The position numbers were made by a program, and so were the translations under genes. A DNA stretch of 64,000 nt, taken from positions 32,571 to 96,570 of the forward strand of contig JAEUTH010000028.1 of the NCBI GenBank assembly GCA_016788165.1, written 5' to 3'. The stretch's first letter is position 1, and each line of letters opens with the position of its first letter. The notes below the pieces were generated by a model. That model did no database searches. It had not been told where the DNA came from and saw nothing but the letters and a program-made list of their open reading frames with translations. Of the stretch, positions 1-9,004 are shown in pieces. This DNA comes from Bacteroidia bacterium (lineage in GTDB: Bacteria; Bacteroidota; Bacteroidia; AKYH767-A; OLB10).

Positions 1-2595
1 ATCCTGATTTAAATTATCGGCCAAACCTGCATAGTGTTGGTTGGTTACATCTGATTGAAGTACCAAGCCTTTCCAGATTGTAAACTGCATACGTAAACGA
101 GTATTCAGATTTAAATATTCGTTGTTGGCTTGCGATTGTTGGGTATTAGTTATGTTGTTATATGAAAAGTAACTGCCTACAGAAAAATCAATCTTGGGGC
201 TGATGTTGCTGTTTATGGAGAAACCGGTTCCAACACTTGTTGTATATGCATAATTGTTTACAAAATTTATTTGACCGGGTGTGCGGTTCAGGTTGGCATT
301 GGCATTTATGTTTAGGTTTGATTTAATAGCTTTAAAAGGAAAACCGTAATTACTAAACATACGCACATTGTAATATCCGTTTAAGTTTTGCGGCACAGTT
401 AACTGCGAACCTGCCGGCATATTTACACCGGCAACTTGTGTATCGGTTAAAGCAAAGTAGGTGGTATTGGCAATGTAGTCTTCGGTTTTAGTAAGATTTA
501 AAACTGCAAATAAATTGGTGCTTTTTAGCGTGTTAACGGACGAGTATCGTATGTTAACGTTGTTTTGCCAGTCTTGACTTAAATTGGGATTACCGGCTGT
601 AAGTTGCAGCGGGTTACTGTTGTTAACCACATTTTGCAATTGTGTAACCGATGGTGCATTATTACTGCTTCTATAATTTACGCGCATATTTTTTGAAGTA
701 GTAAACTTATACTGAAACTGCGCATTAGGCAACAAGCTGTAAAATGTTTTATTTAAATTGTCGGATTGTGGAAACGTTTGTTCGTTTTTAAGTGTGGCAA
801 CCTGATACGACAAACCCGCTGTAGCATTCCATTTGGTTTGTGTGTACATGTAACTGATGCCGCCATTGTTTGCCATATAACGGCTTTCGAAAACATTACT
901 TAAAGTGGCATCTAAATCTGTATATGAATCGGATACTGTTTGGTAATTGTATGTTTTTTTATCGCTGTTGTTTAAATTGTAATTGTTGTTGTAGGTAAAA
1001 AGTAATTGACCTTTTTTGCCAACAGGCTCGGTGTAGGTAACATTACCACTAAATACTTTGCCTTGCGCATCGCTGTTGGTTAACTGATTTATACTATCGG
1101 TACTTAACGAGTCGAGTGCATATACGTTGTATGAGTATAAATTGCTATTGCCTTTATTTGAGTTGAAGCCCGGTGTAAGGTTAAAAGATATGGTGCGGCC
1201 TTTTTTATCGAATGCATGTTTGTACAATACCGGCATGGTAAAGTTGCTTGCATCAACCGATGCCGAAGTTTTATTGTTTGTGTTGCTTATTAGTATGTTG
1301 CCACTTTCGTTTTTCCCAACGGTAACAGCATCCTGATCGTTTAATTGAAATGTAATACGTGGTTGTACGGTAATGCTGTTGGCACTGTCTATTTTATACT
1401 CTATTTTTAAGTTTGCCCTGTGGTTGCTGTTTATAATGTTTTTGTTGCTTACTTCGTTATACAGCAATGGGTTATTCTCATTGGTAAAGTAGGTGCGTTG
1501 CGTATTGCTTTTAACCACATTGTCGGCATAGTTAAAAAAGTAACTGCCCGAAATTTCAACCTTGCCAAAGGTGTTGCTATAATTTAAGCCAATTGAATGT
1601 GTTTGGGTTAGTCCTTTTTTCTGATCTACAAAAAAGCTCGATGCGTCTTGACCCATAGTACCCGTTGGGCGGCCACCACCCATACCCATTGGCGGGCGCA
1701 TGCCACCACCCATACGTGGGCCACCACCACCGCTTCCACTCATAACACCGGCCAAATCTTCGGACGAAAAATTTTGCTCATTAATATTATTGCTGCTCAT
1801 TAAAATGGTAAAGCGTCTTTTTTCTTTAAAGAAGTTAAGTGCCAAACCTCCTTTGTATCTGTCGTCTGTGCCATAGCTGCCATAAACACGTCCGAAAATC
1901 CCATTTCTGAATTGTTGTTTGGTAATAATGTTCATGGTCTTGGTATTGTTGCCATCATCAAAACCTGTAAACTGTGCCTGATCGCTTTTTTGATCAAACA
2001 TTTGAATTTTATCTATCATTTCGGCAGGGATGTTTTTTAATACAGCATTGGGGTCGTCACCAAAAAACGGTTTGCCGTCAACTATTACTCTTTTCAATTC
2101 TTCGCCTTGCGTTTTTACCTTTCCATCCTCAATGGTTACACCGGGCATTTTTGTAACCAAATCTTCGGCATTTGCATCTTTATTTACTTTATATGCATCG
2201 GCATTAAATTGCATGGTATCGCCAATAAGTTTGGCAGGCAAAACATCACCCACCACTTGCGCATCTTTAAGCAAAGCTGCTTTATCGCTTAGTGTAATGT
2301 TTCCTAAATTTAAATCAGCATTTATAAATTGCTTTTTATAAAAGTCGCCAAAGCCTAAATAGGAAACTTTAATCAGATAAAGTTGGCTCTTTATTTTTTC
2401 GATTTTAAAGTCGCCATCTAAGTTGGTAACTGTTCCGGTGGTAACCGAACTGTCGTTTGGGTTTAGTAATGCAATTGCAGCACCGGGTAGCGGTTCGTTT
2501 TTTGTATCCGTTATTTTACCCGAAATGGTGTATTGCCCTAATGCAAAAAAAGGTGTGCCGGCAATTATTAAAGCAATTATTTTTTTTAATATCAT
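1..2595 (-). CDS. TonB-receptor-like outer-membrane beta-barrel protein, C-terminus beyond the window
   Basis: Reading the minus strand from the ATG at 2595 gives 865 codons open to base 1, so the C-terminal end is missing. Residues 1-20 are a signal peptide (MILKKIIALIIAGTPFFALG). Next comes a carboxypeptidase-regulatory-like domain (YTISGKITDTKNEPLPGAAI), then a plug-like region containing DLVTKMPGVTIEDGKV and VDGKPFFGDDPNAVLKNIP, then beta-barrel sequence. This is the layout of the Bacteroidota outer-membrane beta-barrel family related to TonB-dependent receptors. A loop rich in Gly, Met, Pro and Arg lies at about 1672-1744. No susD-like gene is adjacent in the visible part, so the substrate is unknown. 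Family identity is firm. A transport role is inferred, because members of this subfamily often have no known ligand. Confidence 0.85.
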   Translation of the reverse strand, partial: MILKKIIALIIAGTPFFALGQYTISGKITDTKNEPLPGAAIALLNPNDSSVTTGTVTNLDGDFKIEKIKSQLYLIKVSYLGFGDFYKKQFINADLNLGNITLSDKAALLKDAQVVGDVLPAKLIGDTMQFNADAYKVNKDANAEDLVTKMPGVTIEDGKVKTQGEELKRVIVDGKPFFGDDPNAVLKNIPAEMIDKIQMFDQKSDQAQFTGFDDGNNTKTMNIITKQQFRNGIFGRVYGSYGTDDRYKGGLALNFFKEKRRFTILMSSNNINEQNFSSEDLAGVMSGSGGGGPRMGGGMRPPMGMGGGRPTGTMGQDASSFFVDQKKGLTQTHSIGLNYSNTFGKVEISGSYFFNYADNVVKSNTQRTYFTNENNPLLYNEVSNKNIINSNHRANLKIEYKIDSANSITVQPRITFQLNDQDAVTVGKNESGNILISNTNNKTSASVDASNFTMPVLYKHAFDKKGRTISFNLTPGFNSNKGNSNLYSYNVYALDSLSTDSINQLTNSDAQGKVFSGNVTYTEPVGKKGQLLFTYNNNYNLNNSDKKTYNYQTVSDSYTDLDATLSNVFESRYMANNGGISYMYTQTKWNATAGLSYQVATLKNEQTFPQSDNLNKTFYSLLPNAQFQYKFTTSKNMRVNYRSSNNAPSVTQLQNVVNNSNPLQLTAGNPNLSQDWQNNVNIRYSSVNTLKSTNLFAVLNLTKTEDYIANTTYFALTDTQVAGVNMPAGSQLTVPQNLNGYYNVRMFSNYGFPFKAIKSNLNINANANLNRTPGQINFVNNYAYTTSVGTGFSINSNISPKIDFSVGSYFSYNNITNTQQSQANNEYLNLNTRLRMQFTIWKGLVLQSDVTNQHYAGLADNLNQD

Positions 2596-2740
2596 ATATT
2601 GAAACAGCTTAAGCCAATTAGAGTTGAAACCAAGCTGCAAGTTTAATGTTATGTAATGGATTTACACAGAAACAAAAAGTCTTTGCAGCCCTTTGTTTTA
2701 ACGGCTTTACCGATTTTGAAACTTATTAACGGCTGTTAAT

Positions 2741-2772
2741 GTTTGTTTAATTTAAAACTTGAGTAAACAAAC
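2741..2772 (-). terminator. Inverted repeat after the universal stress gene, possible terminator
   Basis: GTTTGTTTA (2741-2749) and TAAACAAAC (2764-2772) are perfect 9-base arms around a 14-base loop. The hairpin starts 35 bases past the stop of the stress-protein gene. There is no clear T-run on the minus strand, so termination is only a possibility. Confidence 0.3.
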
Positions 2773-2806
2773 TTACAAATCAGGATATAAAACTTGGTTG
2801 TAATGC

Positions 2807-3616
2807 TTAGGCTTTGCCATCAACATACAAACACAAAACCGGTATGTGGTGTTTGTTGGTAATTATTTCTTCGATGGGCTTATTTACCAAATGGCCATGC
2901 CTGCAACAAACTAATAATGAGGCGTCAATACTTGAAGCATAATTTAAAAAATGTGTGTGCTTATCGGCAATTTCATTAATGTGATATACGGTGTAAGGTA
3001 ATTGATGCTGTTGCATACTTTGGTTAATAATATCTACATGCGCATTAACTCCGGGGCCTACAGCATCTTCTGAAAATACAAAGTGTATATGTGTTTGAAA
3101 CGATTTAGCAATGGCAATTATCCAGCCTTCGATTGGGTTTTGCTGGCTGTGGTCAATCCAAATAGCTATACTTTTTAGGGCACATGGTTTCGATTCTTTT
3201 TGTACCACTAAAATAGGTAATGCCGAACCATTAATAACTTTGGCAATAAAACTACCTATAATATGTTGTACACCGCGTATGCCATGTGTGCCAATAAACA
3301 TAATGTCGGAATGGGTTTCGGAAGCCGCTTCACCTAACAGCACAAATAAGTCGCCTTCTTTCGACATGTAGTTAGCTTGCAAACCATGTTTACTTTCAAT
3401 GTCGTTTACGGTGCCTTGAATTTGCTTTTTTATTTCACGGTTTAAAAAATTAGCCGACATCAGTTTGTTGCTGTTGGCATCAACATTGGCAACTTCGAAT
3501 ATGTGTAGCAAAAGCAGCGATGCATTAAATCGTTTGCCAAACTCAATAGCATAGTCAGTAGCTTTTGATGCGGCATCACTTAAATCGGTAGCAATTAAAA
3601 AACGTGGGTTTTCCAT
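2807..3616 (-). CDS. Universal stress protein with tandem UspA domains
   Basis: 269 residues, cytoplasmic. Residues 1-140 form a typical UspA domain: an N-terminal strand (RFLIATDLSDAASKATDYAI) and the nucleotide-binding loop GTHGIRGVQHIIGSFIAKVI. The second half (about 150-269) is a more divergent UspA repeat without an obvious ATP loop; it ends with the strand IPVLCLYVDG. Two-domain Usp proteins are common in Bacteroidota and are usually tied to stress or stationary-phase survival, but the molecular role of this one is unknown. It lies 54 bases downstream of the WD40 gene on the same strand, so the two are probably co-transcribed from the region with the palindrome at 4607-4621. Confidence 0.9.
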   Translation of the reverse strand: MENPRFLIATDLSDAASKATDYAIEFGKRFNASLLLLHIFEVANVDANSNKLMSANFLNREIKKQIQGTVNDIESKHGLQANYMSKEGDLFVLLGEAASETHSDIMFIGTHGIRGVQHIIGSFIAKVINGSALPILVVQKESKPCALKSIAIWIDHSQQNPIEGWIIAIAKSFQTHIHFVFSEDAVGPGVNAHVDIINQSMQQHQLPYTVYHINEIADKHTHFLNYASSIDASLLVCCRHGHLVNKPIEEIITNKHHIPVLCLYVDGKA

Positions 3617-3670
3617 GTGGTTGGCTTTGGTAGCAATGATAAATAAAATCTTTTTGTATTACTAAGTGTA

Positions 3671-4573
3671 CTATAGTTGTTGTTGCCAAATAATTATTGA
3701 CTTATCGTCACTTACCGAAATAATTTTGTTTAAACCGGTATGCCAGTATATTTTATTTACTGAGTTTTTATGCCCCTCGGTTTTATCCAAGCTTAGTTTA
3801 TGCAACACATGCCAGGTTTGTGTGTCCCAAATTTTAATTGATTTATCGCGGCTTGCAGTGGCCATTAAGCTTTTATCGGCATTAAAAACCATATCGTAAA
3901 TAGCATAATTATGCGCAGCAATTGATTTTTGTATTTGCATACTTTGTACATCTGTGATGTGCAGCATGGCATCGCGCCCACCAGTAATTATTTGGTTATC
4001 ATTTATAAAAGCAATGGTGTTGCAACTCCAGTTGGTACGATGAATGGGTAAATCGGCTATTACTTGCAAGTGCTGCAAATCAAAACTTACCAGGTGTCCA
4101 TTGCCACAACCAATATATGCAACATCTTGTGCAGGATGTATGGCTATGTACCTGAGTTTATGCGGGGCTATTTTTACTTGCTTAATTAATTGACCTTCGA
4201 TATTACAAACAGAAAGTAAACCATCGCCACCGGCTATTAGCATTAACTGCAATGGTTGATACGCAACAACATCATAAACTCCATTCTGATGATATCGCAA
4301 TAACTTAACCTCTTTGTTTTGCGCATAGTTTATTATATGTAAATCGCCTGTGGCGGTACCCATTAAAATGTAAGGCAGTGCGTCAATAACTTTAATACAA
4401 TAAATAGTACCGGCTGCTTTGGCTATAACTTTGCCTGCCGCTGCAGTTTCAGTATGCCATTGCACTAATACCTGATCGGCACCACCTGTAAGTATGGTGT
4501 TATCCAAATATCCTTTACCAATTGCATAAATAGCTCCACTGTGACCAAGCAATTGATGTTGTTTAACCCACAT
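3671..4573 (-). CDS. WD40-repeat protein, cytoplasmic
   Basis: 300 residues made almost entirely of WD40-like repeats, enough for one seven-bladed propeller. Clear blades are LLGHSGAIYAIGKG...VLVQWH near the start, IYDMVFNADKSLMATASRDKSIKIWD near residues 220-250 (given here in pieces: MATASRDKSIKIWD), and the last blade VSDDKSIIIWQQQL. There is no signal peptide or membrane segment, so it should be cytoplasmic. WD40 propellers are scaffolds; the partner cannot be read from the sequence. The gene lies directly upstream of the Usp gene and diverges from the rhomboid gene, with a 17-base palindrome 33 bases upstream of its start. Homologues are found as lone WD40 genes in Bacteroidota. Family call is firm, function unknown. 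Confidence 0.88.
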   Translation of the reverse strand: MWVKQHQLLGHSGAIYAIGKGYLDNTILTGGADQVLVQWHTETAAAGKVIAKAAGTIYCIKVIDALPYILMGTATGDLHIINYAQNKEVKLLRYHQNGVYDVVAYQPLQLMLIAGGDGLLSVCNIEGQLIKQVKIAPHKLRYIAIHPAQDVAYIGCGNGHLVSFDLQHLQVIADLPIHRTNWSCNTIAFINDNQIITGGRDAMLHITDVQSMQIQKSIAAHNYAIYDMVFNADKSLMATASRDKSIKIWDTQTWHVLHKLSLDKTEGHKNSVNKIYWHTGLNKIISVSDDKSIIIWQQQL

Positions 4574-4605
4574 AAAGAAAATAGTTGAGTTTAATTTGAA
4601 GCAAT

Positions 4606-4622
4606 ATTACAATCATTGTAAT
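4606..4622. promoter_or_regulatory. Perfect AT-rich palindrome, possible Fur/PerR-family operator
   Basis: ATTACAATCATTGTAAT is a perfect 8-1-8 palindrome in the 152-base gap between the WD40 gene (start 4573) and the rhomboid gene (start 4726). Its core TTACAAT-C-ATTGTAA has the 7-1-7 layout of Fur-family operators and differs from the known PerR consensus (TTATAATnATTATAA) by one base per half-site. The presence of a stress-protein operon next to it fits, but regulation is inferred. Confidence 0.45.
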
Positions 4623-4725
4623 TACGGTACTAATACATTTATACGAATATGCAGTTAGTGCATTGATGTTAAAATTTATTACGTTTAAGCACGTCAAAAA
4701 AAATATGTTTTCGGCCGTAAGTTAA

Positions 4726-5373
4726 ATGATAAAGAAAACTTTGTTTAGTTTTTTAGTGCCCATTCTCTTGTTAGCCATCATGTGGTTTATTAAGTTATAT
4801 GAAATTTCGATGGGTATTGACCTGGGTGTGCATGGCGTTTTACCACGCACATTAAGTGGTTTGCAGGGCATTTTGTTTTCGCCATTCTTACACGGCAGCA
4901 TCAATCATTTATTAAGTAATACGTTGCCGTTTTTGTTACTGATGGCAGCGCTCATTTATTTTTACGAAGACATTTGGCTTCAATCGTTTATTGCTATGTT
5001 TTTGCTTTCGGGCATTGGTTTATGGTGCGGTGGCCGCGATAGTTATCATATTGGTGCCAGCGGCATTATATATGCCCTTACCGGTTTTTTATTTACCGAA
5101 GGTATTTTAAGGCGCGAAGTAAAATACATGGCCATAAGTTTGTTGGTAGTATTTATGTATGGCGGCACAATATGGGCCATGATGCCCATGTTTAAAACCA
5201 TATCGTGGGAAGCGCATTTATTTGGTTTTATGGCAGGTGTATTAATGGCCATTGTGTATAAAAATCAAGGCCCCAAAAAAACATTATACCAGTGGGAAAA
5301 AGATGAAGTGGACGAAATGCTGGGCGATAAAACTGAAATCAATTACACATTTATTCCCAATTCCGAAAAATAA
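4726..5373 (+). CDS. Rhomboid-family intramembrane serine protease
   Basis: 215 residues with about six membrane segments. The rhomboid catalytic features are all visible: the serine motif GASG at residues 110-113 (Ser112), the catalytic histidine in WEAHLFGFMAGV (His164), and the HN-type oxyanion element INHLLSNT (Asn60, His61). Rhomboids cut single-span membrane proteins inside the bilayer; the substrate here is unknown. The gene is followed after 33 bases by the epimerase gene and could head a plus-strand run that continues to the LutA-like gene. The length is typical for a minimal bacterial rhomboid without extra domains. Confidence 0.93.
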   Translation: MIKKTLFSFLVPILLLAIMWFIKLYEISMGIDLGVHGVLPRTLSGLQGILFSPFLHGSINHLLSNTLPFLLLMAALIYFYEDIWLQSFIAMFLLSGIGLWCGGRDSYHIGASGIIYALTGFLFTEGILRREVKYMAISLLVVFMYGGTIWAMMPMFKTISWEAHLFGFMAGVLMAIVYKNQGPKKTLYQWEKDEVDEMLGDKTEINYTFIPNSEK

Positions 5374-5406
5374 ACAAACAACGTATATAGCATTGGTTAC
5401 ACAAGT

Positions 5407-5817
5407 ATGGATAACTTAAAAAAAATTGAACACATTGGCATAGCCGTTAAGAACCTTGAAAACAGTAATGCCCTGTTTGGCAAAATTTTTAACGCAGCTC
5501 CGTATAAAACCGAAACCGTTGAAAGCGAATTAGTAAACACATCGTTTTTTAAGATAGGTTCTAATAAAATCGAATTGTTAGCAGCAACAAATCCGCAAAG
5601 CGCCATTGCTTCATTTATTGAAAAGAGAGGCGAGGGTATTCATCACATTGCTTTTGATGTAGCAGATATACATGCTGAAATGCAACGCTTAAAAGCCGAA
5701 GGTTTTATATTGCTTAACGAAACCCCCAAACGTGGGGCCGATAATAAATGGGTTTGCTTTTTACACCCCAAATCTACCAATGGTGTACTTATTGAATTGT
5801 GCCAGCAAATAGACTAA
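5407..5817 (+). CDS. mce: Methylmalonyl-CoA epimerase
   Basis: 136 residues with the glyoxalase / vicinal-oxygen-chelate fold (two beta-alpha-beta-beta-beta modules). It interconverts (R)- and (S)-methylmalonyl-CoA, linking propionyl-CoA or branched-chain breakdown to succinyl-CoA through methylmalonyl-CoA mutase. Metal-binding residues are placed as in the family: His9 in IEHIGIAVKNL, His80 in GIHHIAFDV and Glu130 in GVLIELCQQ. The length matches known epimerases. The mutase genes are not in this window. The gene ends 6 bases before the transporter start, so the two are probably co-transcribed. Confidence 0.93.
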   Translation: MDNLKKIEHIGIAVKNLENSNALFGKIFNAAPYKTETVESELVNTSFFKIGSNKIELLAATNPQSAIASFIEKRGEGIHHIAFDVADIHAEMQRLKAEGFILLNETPKRGADNKWVCFLHPKSTNGVLIELCQQID

Positions 5818-5823
5818 ACAGGT

Positions 5824-7146
5824 ATGGCAAAAGATACCAATGTTGTAAGCTATAAACCTAAAGTGGTTCGGTCGTGGATTATGTACGATTGGGCAAACTC
5901 CGTATATAACCTGGTTATAACCACAGCCATTTTTCCGATTTACTATACAAGTGTAACCAAAGCCTCGGCCAATGGTTTGGTAAATTTCTATGGTTTCGAA
6001 ATTAAAAATACAGTGCTGTATGCTTATGCACTGTCAGCGTCCTTTTTAGTAATTGCATTTATATCGCCATTACTTAGTGGTATAGCAGATAACCGTGGCA
6101 GTAAAAAGTTTTTTATGAAAGTGTTTTGCTTCATAGGTGCTTTGTCATGCATGGCTTTATTTTTTTTTAATTCGGTTCAAACGGTAAGCATAGGTATAAC
6201 AGCTTTTATGTTGGCAACTATGGGATATGCAGGCAGCATCGTTTTTTACAATGCTTTTCTGCCCGAAATTGCCCCACAAAACATGCACGATAAAATAAGT
6301 GCACAGGGTTATGCAATGGGTTACATTGGTTCATCGCTTTTGCTTATTATAAACTTAGTTATGATACAAAAACCGCAGTGGTTTGGTATTACCGATGCGG
6401 GTTTGGCATCGCGCATTGCATTTGTAACGGTTGGTGTATGGTGGATTGGTTTTGCATTAATTACTTTTAAAGGTTTGCACGAAACGCCCAAAAACCGTAA
6501 CACAAATAATTACATACAACAAGGCTATGTGGCATTGTACCATGTTTGGCAGCAACTAAAAACCGAGCCCATATTACGCAGGTTTTTATCGGCATTTTTC
6601 TTTTATAATATGGGTGTGCAAACGGTAATGTATGTAGCATCGCTTTTTGGTGCCAACGAAATTAAAATGACTGAATCGTTGTTAATAGCAACCTTGTTAG
6701 TTATACAATTTGTTGCGGTAATAGGCGCATTGCTGTTTGCATGGTTTAGTAAACTTTTAGGCAATATAAATGCATTGTGCCTGGCAACGTTTGTATGGAT
6801 TGCTATTTGCGTGTCGGCTTATTTTATTTATAATGCCACACCGTTTATTATTTTGGCAGGTGTAGTTGGTTTGGTAATGGGTGGCATACAAGCATTATCG
6901 CGTGCCACTTATGCAAAACTTATAAAATCAAAGCCCGAACATGCATCGTATTTTAGTTTTTATGATATATGCGATAAAGCCGGAATGGTTTTGGGCACGC
7001 TAAGTTTTGGTTTGATAGAAGCCATAAGCGGCAGCATGCGCAATTCCATTTTTGCATTGGCTGCTTTTTTTATAATCGGAATTATACTTTTGCGCCCTTT
7101 ACAAAAGCTTAAAACGAAATCAATTTTTAAAACCAATGGTGTATAG
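5824..7146 (+). CDS. UMF1-family MFS transporter (Atg22-like)
   Basis: 440 residues with about 12 hydrophobic segments. The N-terminal signature SWIMYDWANSVYNLVITTAI is typical of the UMF1 branch of the major facilitator superfamily, which includes the fungal vacuole effluxer Atg22. The motif MGGIQALSRATYAKLI in the second half matches the equivalent conserved loop. Transport substrates of bacterial members are unknown; amino-acid efflux is suggested by Atg22. The gene sits 6 bases after mce and 26 bases before the LutA-like gene on the same strand. Confidence 0.9.
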   Translation: MAKDTNVVSYKPKVVRSWIMYDWANSVYNLVITTAIFPIYYTSVTKASANGLVNFYGFEIKNTVLYAYALSASFLVIAFISPLLSGIADNRGSKKFFMKVFCFIGALSCMALFFFNSVQTVSIGITAFMLATMGYAGSIVFYNAFLPEIAPQNMHDKISAQGYAMGYIGSSLLLIINLVMIQKPQWFGITDAGLASRIAFVTVGVWWIGFALITFKGLHETPKNRNTNNYIQQGYVALYHVWQQLKTEPILRRFLSAFFFYNMGVQTVMYVASLFGANEIKMTESLLIATLLVIQFVAVIGALLFAWFSKLLGNINALCLATFVWIAICVSAYFIYNATPFIILAGVVGLVMGGIQALSRATYAKLIKSKPEHASYFSFYDICDKAGMVLGTLSFGLIEAISGSMRNSIFALAAFFIIGIILLRPLQKLKTKSIFKTNGV

Positions 7147-7172
7147 CCTATGGCTGTTATCCTGTTTCAGTT

Positions 7173-7892
7173 ATGATAGTTGAAATTTTTATCCCTTGTT
7201 TTTTAGACCAGTTTTATCCGCAAACGGCAATGAACATGGTAAAAATTTTAGAAAAAGTAGGTTGTGGTGTAAACTATAATCCCAATCAAACATGCTGTGG
7301 CAAACCGGCACTGCTTGCCGGCTATACCGATTACTGTAAAGAAGTTGGCGCAAAGTTTATTCGCGAATTTGAAAACGACAGGCCTATTGTTACCCCTGAT
7401 GCATCGTGCGTCTCCATGATTAAAAATCAATATCCCGAAATGTTTCATAATTCAGTGGTGCACAATGAATACAAAAGCATACAAAAAAACATTTTTGAAC
7501 TAAGCGATTTTTTGGTAAACGTAATGCATGTTACCGATGTTAATGCTCAATTAAACGGTATCGCAACCTATCAGGATCCATGTACTGCATTACGCGGTTT
7601 AGGTATTAAAAAAGAACCGCGTGTATTGTTATCAAAAGTAAAGGGCCTGACATTAGTGGAGATGGAAGAAAGTGAAGTGTGTTGTGGTTTTGGCGGTGCA
7701 TTGCCGGTTAACATGCCGCTTATAGCCAATCATATTGCAACACAAAAAACAACTTGCATAGCCAACACCCAAGCCGATTATTTAATATCAACCGATATGG
7801 GCTGCCTGCAACACCTGCAAACAGCAATTAAAAATGCCGGCCTAAAAACAGAAGTAATGCATTTGGCCGATGTATTGGCAAAAGGGTGGTAA
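7173..7892 (+). CDS. lutA: LutA-like protein with two CCG Fe-S/heterodisulfide domains
   Basis: 239 residues with two cysteine-rich CCG repeats: NQTCCGKPA (CCG at 41-43) and SEVCCGFGGALPVN (CCG at 170-172), each with its upstream partner Cys (FIPCF and YQDPC). This is the LutA / YkgE / GlpC-C-terminal family. In Bacillus, LutABC oxidises L-lactate using Fe-S clusters. No lutB or lutC is adjacent in this window, so the full complex must be encoded elsewhere, or this copy works with another partner. The length (about 240) is normal for LutA. Family assignment is firm; the lactate role is inferred from the family. Confidence 0.85.
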   Translation: MIVEIFIPCFLDQFYPQTAMNMVKILEKVGCGVNYNPNQTCCGKPALLAGYTDYCKEVGAKFIREFENDRPIVTPDASCVSMIKNQYPEMFHNSVVHNEYKSIQKNIFELSDFLVNVMHVTDVNAQLNGIATYQDPCTALRGLGIKKEPRVLLSKVKGLTLVEMEESEVCCGFGGALPVNMPLIANHIATQKTTCIANTQADYLISTDMGCLQHLQTAIKNAGLKTEVMHLADVLAKGW

Positions 7893-8038
7893 GTTTTTTT
7901 AACCCTTGTTGCAAAGTTTTATGGTTAATGCATAGCGCATGTAGCCACTGTTTATAAATTAATTTTTAGTACCGTATTTGGGTAAAGTTGGACAAGTCGA
8001 GCGTCTATAAAGCTATAACAGTAATTATTATCTGCCGC

Positions 8039-8090
8039 ACAAATTTTGTTTAGCTCAAACATTGTTGCAGCTTATAAGCTTAAAATTTGT
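8039..8090. terminator. Inverted repeat between convergent genes, possible bidirectional terminator
   Basis: ACAAATTTT (8039-8047) pairs with AAAATTTGT (8082-8090), and a nested perfect palindrome AGCTTATAAGCT lies at 8069-8080. The site is in the gap between the convergent LutA-like and glycosyltransferase genes. The stems are AT-rich, so termination is only plausible. Confidence 0.35.
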
Positions 8091-8109
8091 ATGGTCTATA
8101 GTCAATTAA

Positions 8110-8982
8110 CTATTTTAAAAGCTTATAGTTTTTGTATTCGCCCGGGCGCCAGTTAAAGTGTTTTTCGAAAAAACCGGACACCTTGTTTTTAAGCGTTTGT
8201 TTTTTTTGTGTAGGGTCAAAATCAAATTCCCAATTTATTCTTTCAATTCGTTGCTGCATAACCTTAGGGTGTGTGCCGGTAAATTTTGCCAATGAATCAA
8301 TTTGTGTGTAATCAAACTGCGCTATGTCGGCAAATTTTTTTTCAACGTGGGCATCATCGTGCCATAACTTATTAAAGTCGCGTTGTTTTTTTTGCTGATA
8401 GTCGGGTGGGCGCACCCAACCGTAATGATATATATATGCCTCAACCGGCTTTACATTTAAAGGGCGGTTTTTAATCTGAAAACCTTGTGCATCTTTATAG
8501 GAAGTGAGTGCTTCATTAGGTCTAACAATACGCACTTCGTTTCTATACCAACGCCTGCTGTCGCCTACATAATCATACGAGCCGTAAAAATGCATATACT
8601 TAAATAACAAGCCTTCTACCTTTTGGTTATGCGCATGCTGTTGCATGGCAGCTTTTATATTATCTAAATATTTTTCATGTACGGCCTCGTCACCCTGTAT
8701 ATAAAAAGCCCAAGTTGCTTTTTTATTAATGGCAGCTAAAGCTTTATTGGTTTCAACGGCTAAAACATGGCCGCCTTGCCGTAAGTTGTCGTCCCAAACG
8801 GTTTCTATTATTTTAATTTTTGGCGAGTTTATAGACTCAATTAAAGCAAGCGTATTATCATCACTATTACCAACAGCTATAATTAACTCATCACAAATTG
8901 GTAGGATAGATGTTATCGCTTCTATTATTGGGTAATCATACGTTATGGCATTGCGTATAAAAGTGAAACCGGATACAAACAT
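8110..8982 (-). CDS. Family 2-like glycosyltransferase
   Basis: 290 residues, no signal peptide. The N-terminus (VSGFTFIRNAITYDYPIIEA, then ICDELIIAVGNSDDNTLALI) is a GT-A nucleotide-sugar fold, and the acidic motif YIQGDEAVHEKYLDNI stands where the DxD metal site is expected. The C-terminal part (YIYHYGWVRPPDYQQKKQRD) is typical of Bacteroidota GT2-like proteins that are often encoded with cell-surface glycan genes. The acceptor and sugar are unknown. It is 22 bases downstream of purB on the same strand and may be read from the purB promoter. Confidence 0.82.
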   Translation of the reverse strand: MFVSGFTFIRNAITYDYPIIEAITSILPICDELIIAVGNSDDNTLALIESINSPKIKIIETVWDDNLRQGGHVLAVETNKALAAINKKATWAFYIQGDEAVHEKYLDNIKAAMQQHAHNQKVEGLLFKYMHFYGSYDYVGDSRRWYRNEVRIVRPNEALTSYKDAQGFQIKNRPLNVKPVEAYIYHYGWVRPPDYQQKKQRDFNKLWHDDAHVEKKFADIAQFDYTQIDSLAKFTGTHPKVMQQRIERINWEFDFDPTQKKQTLKNKVSGFFEKHFNWRPGEYKNYKLLK

Positions 8983-9004
8983 GATTTATTAGATAATACT
9001 ATAC

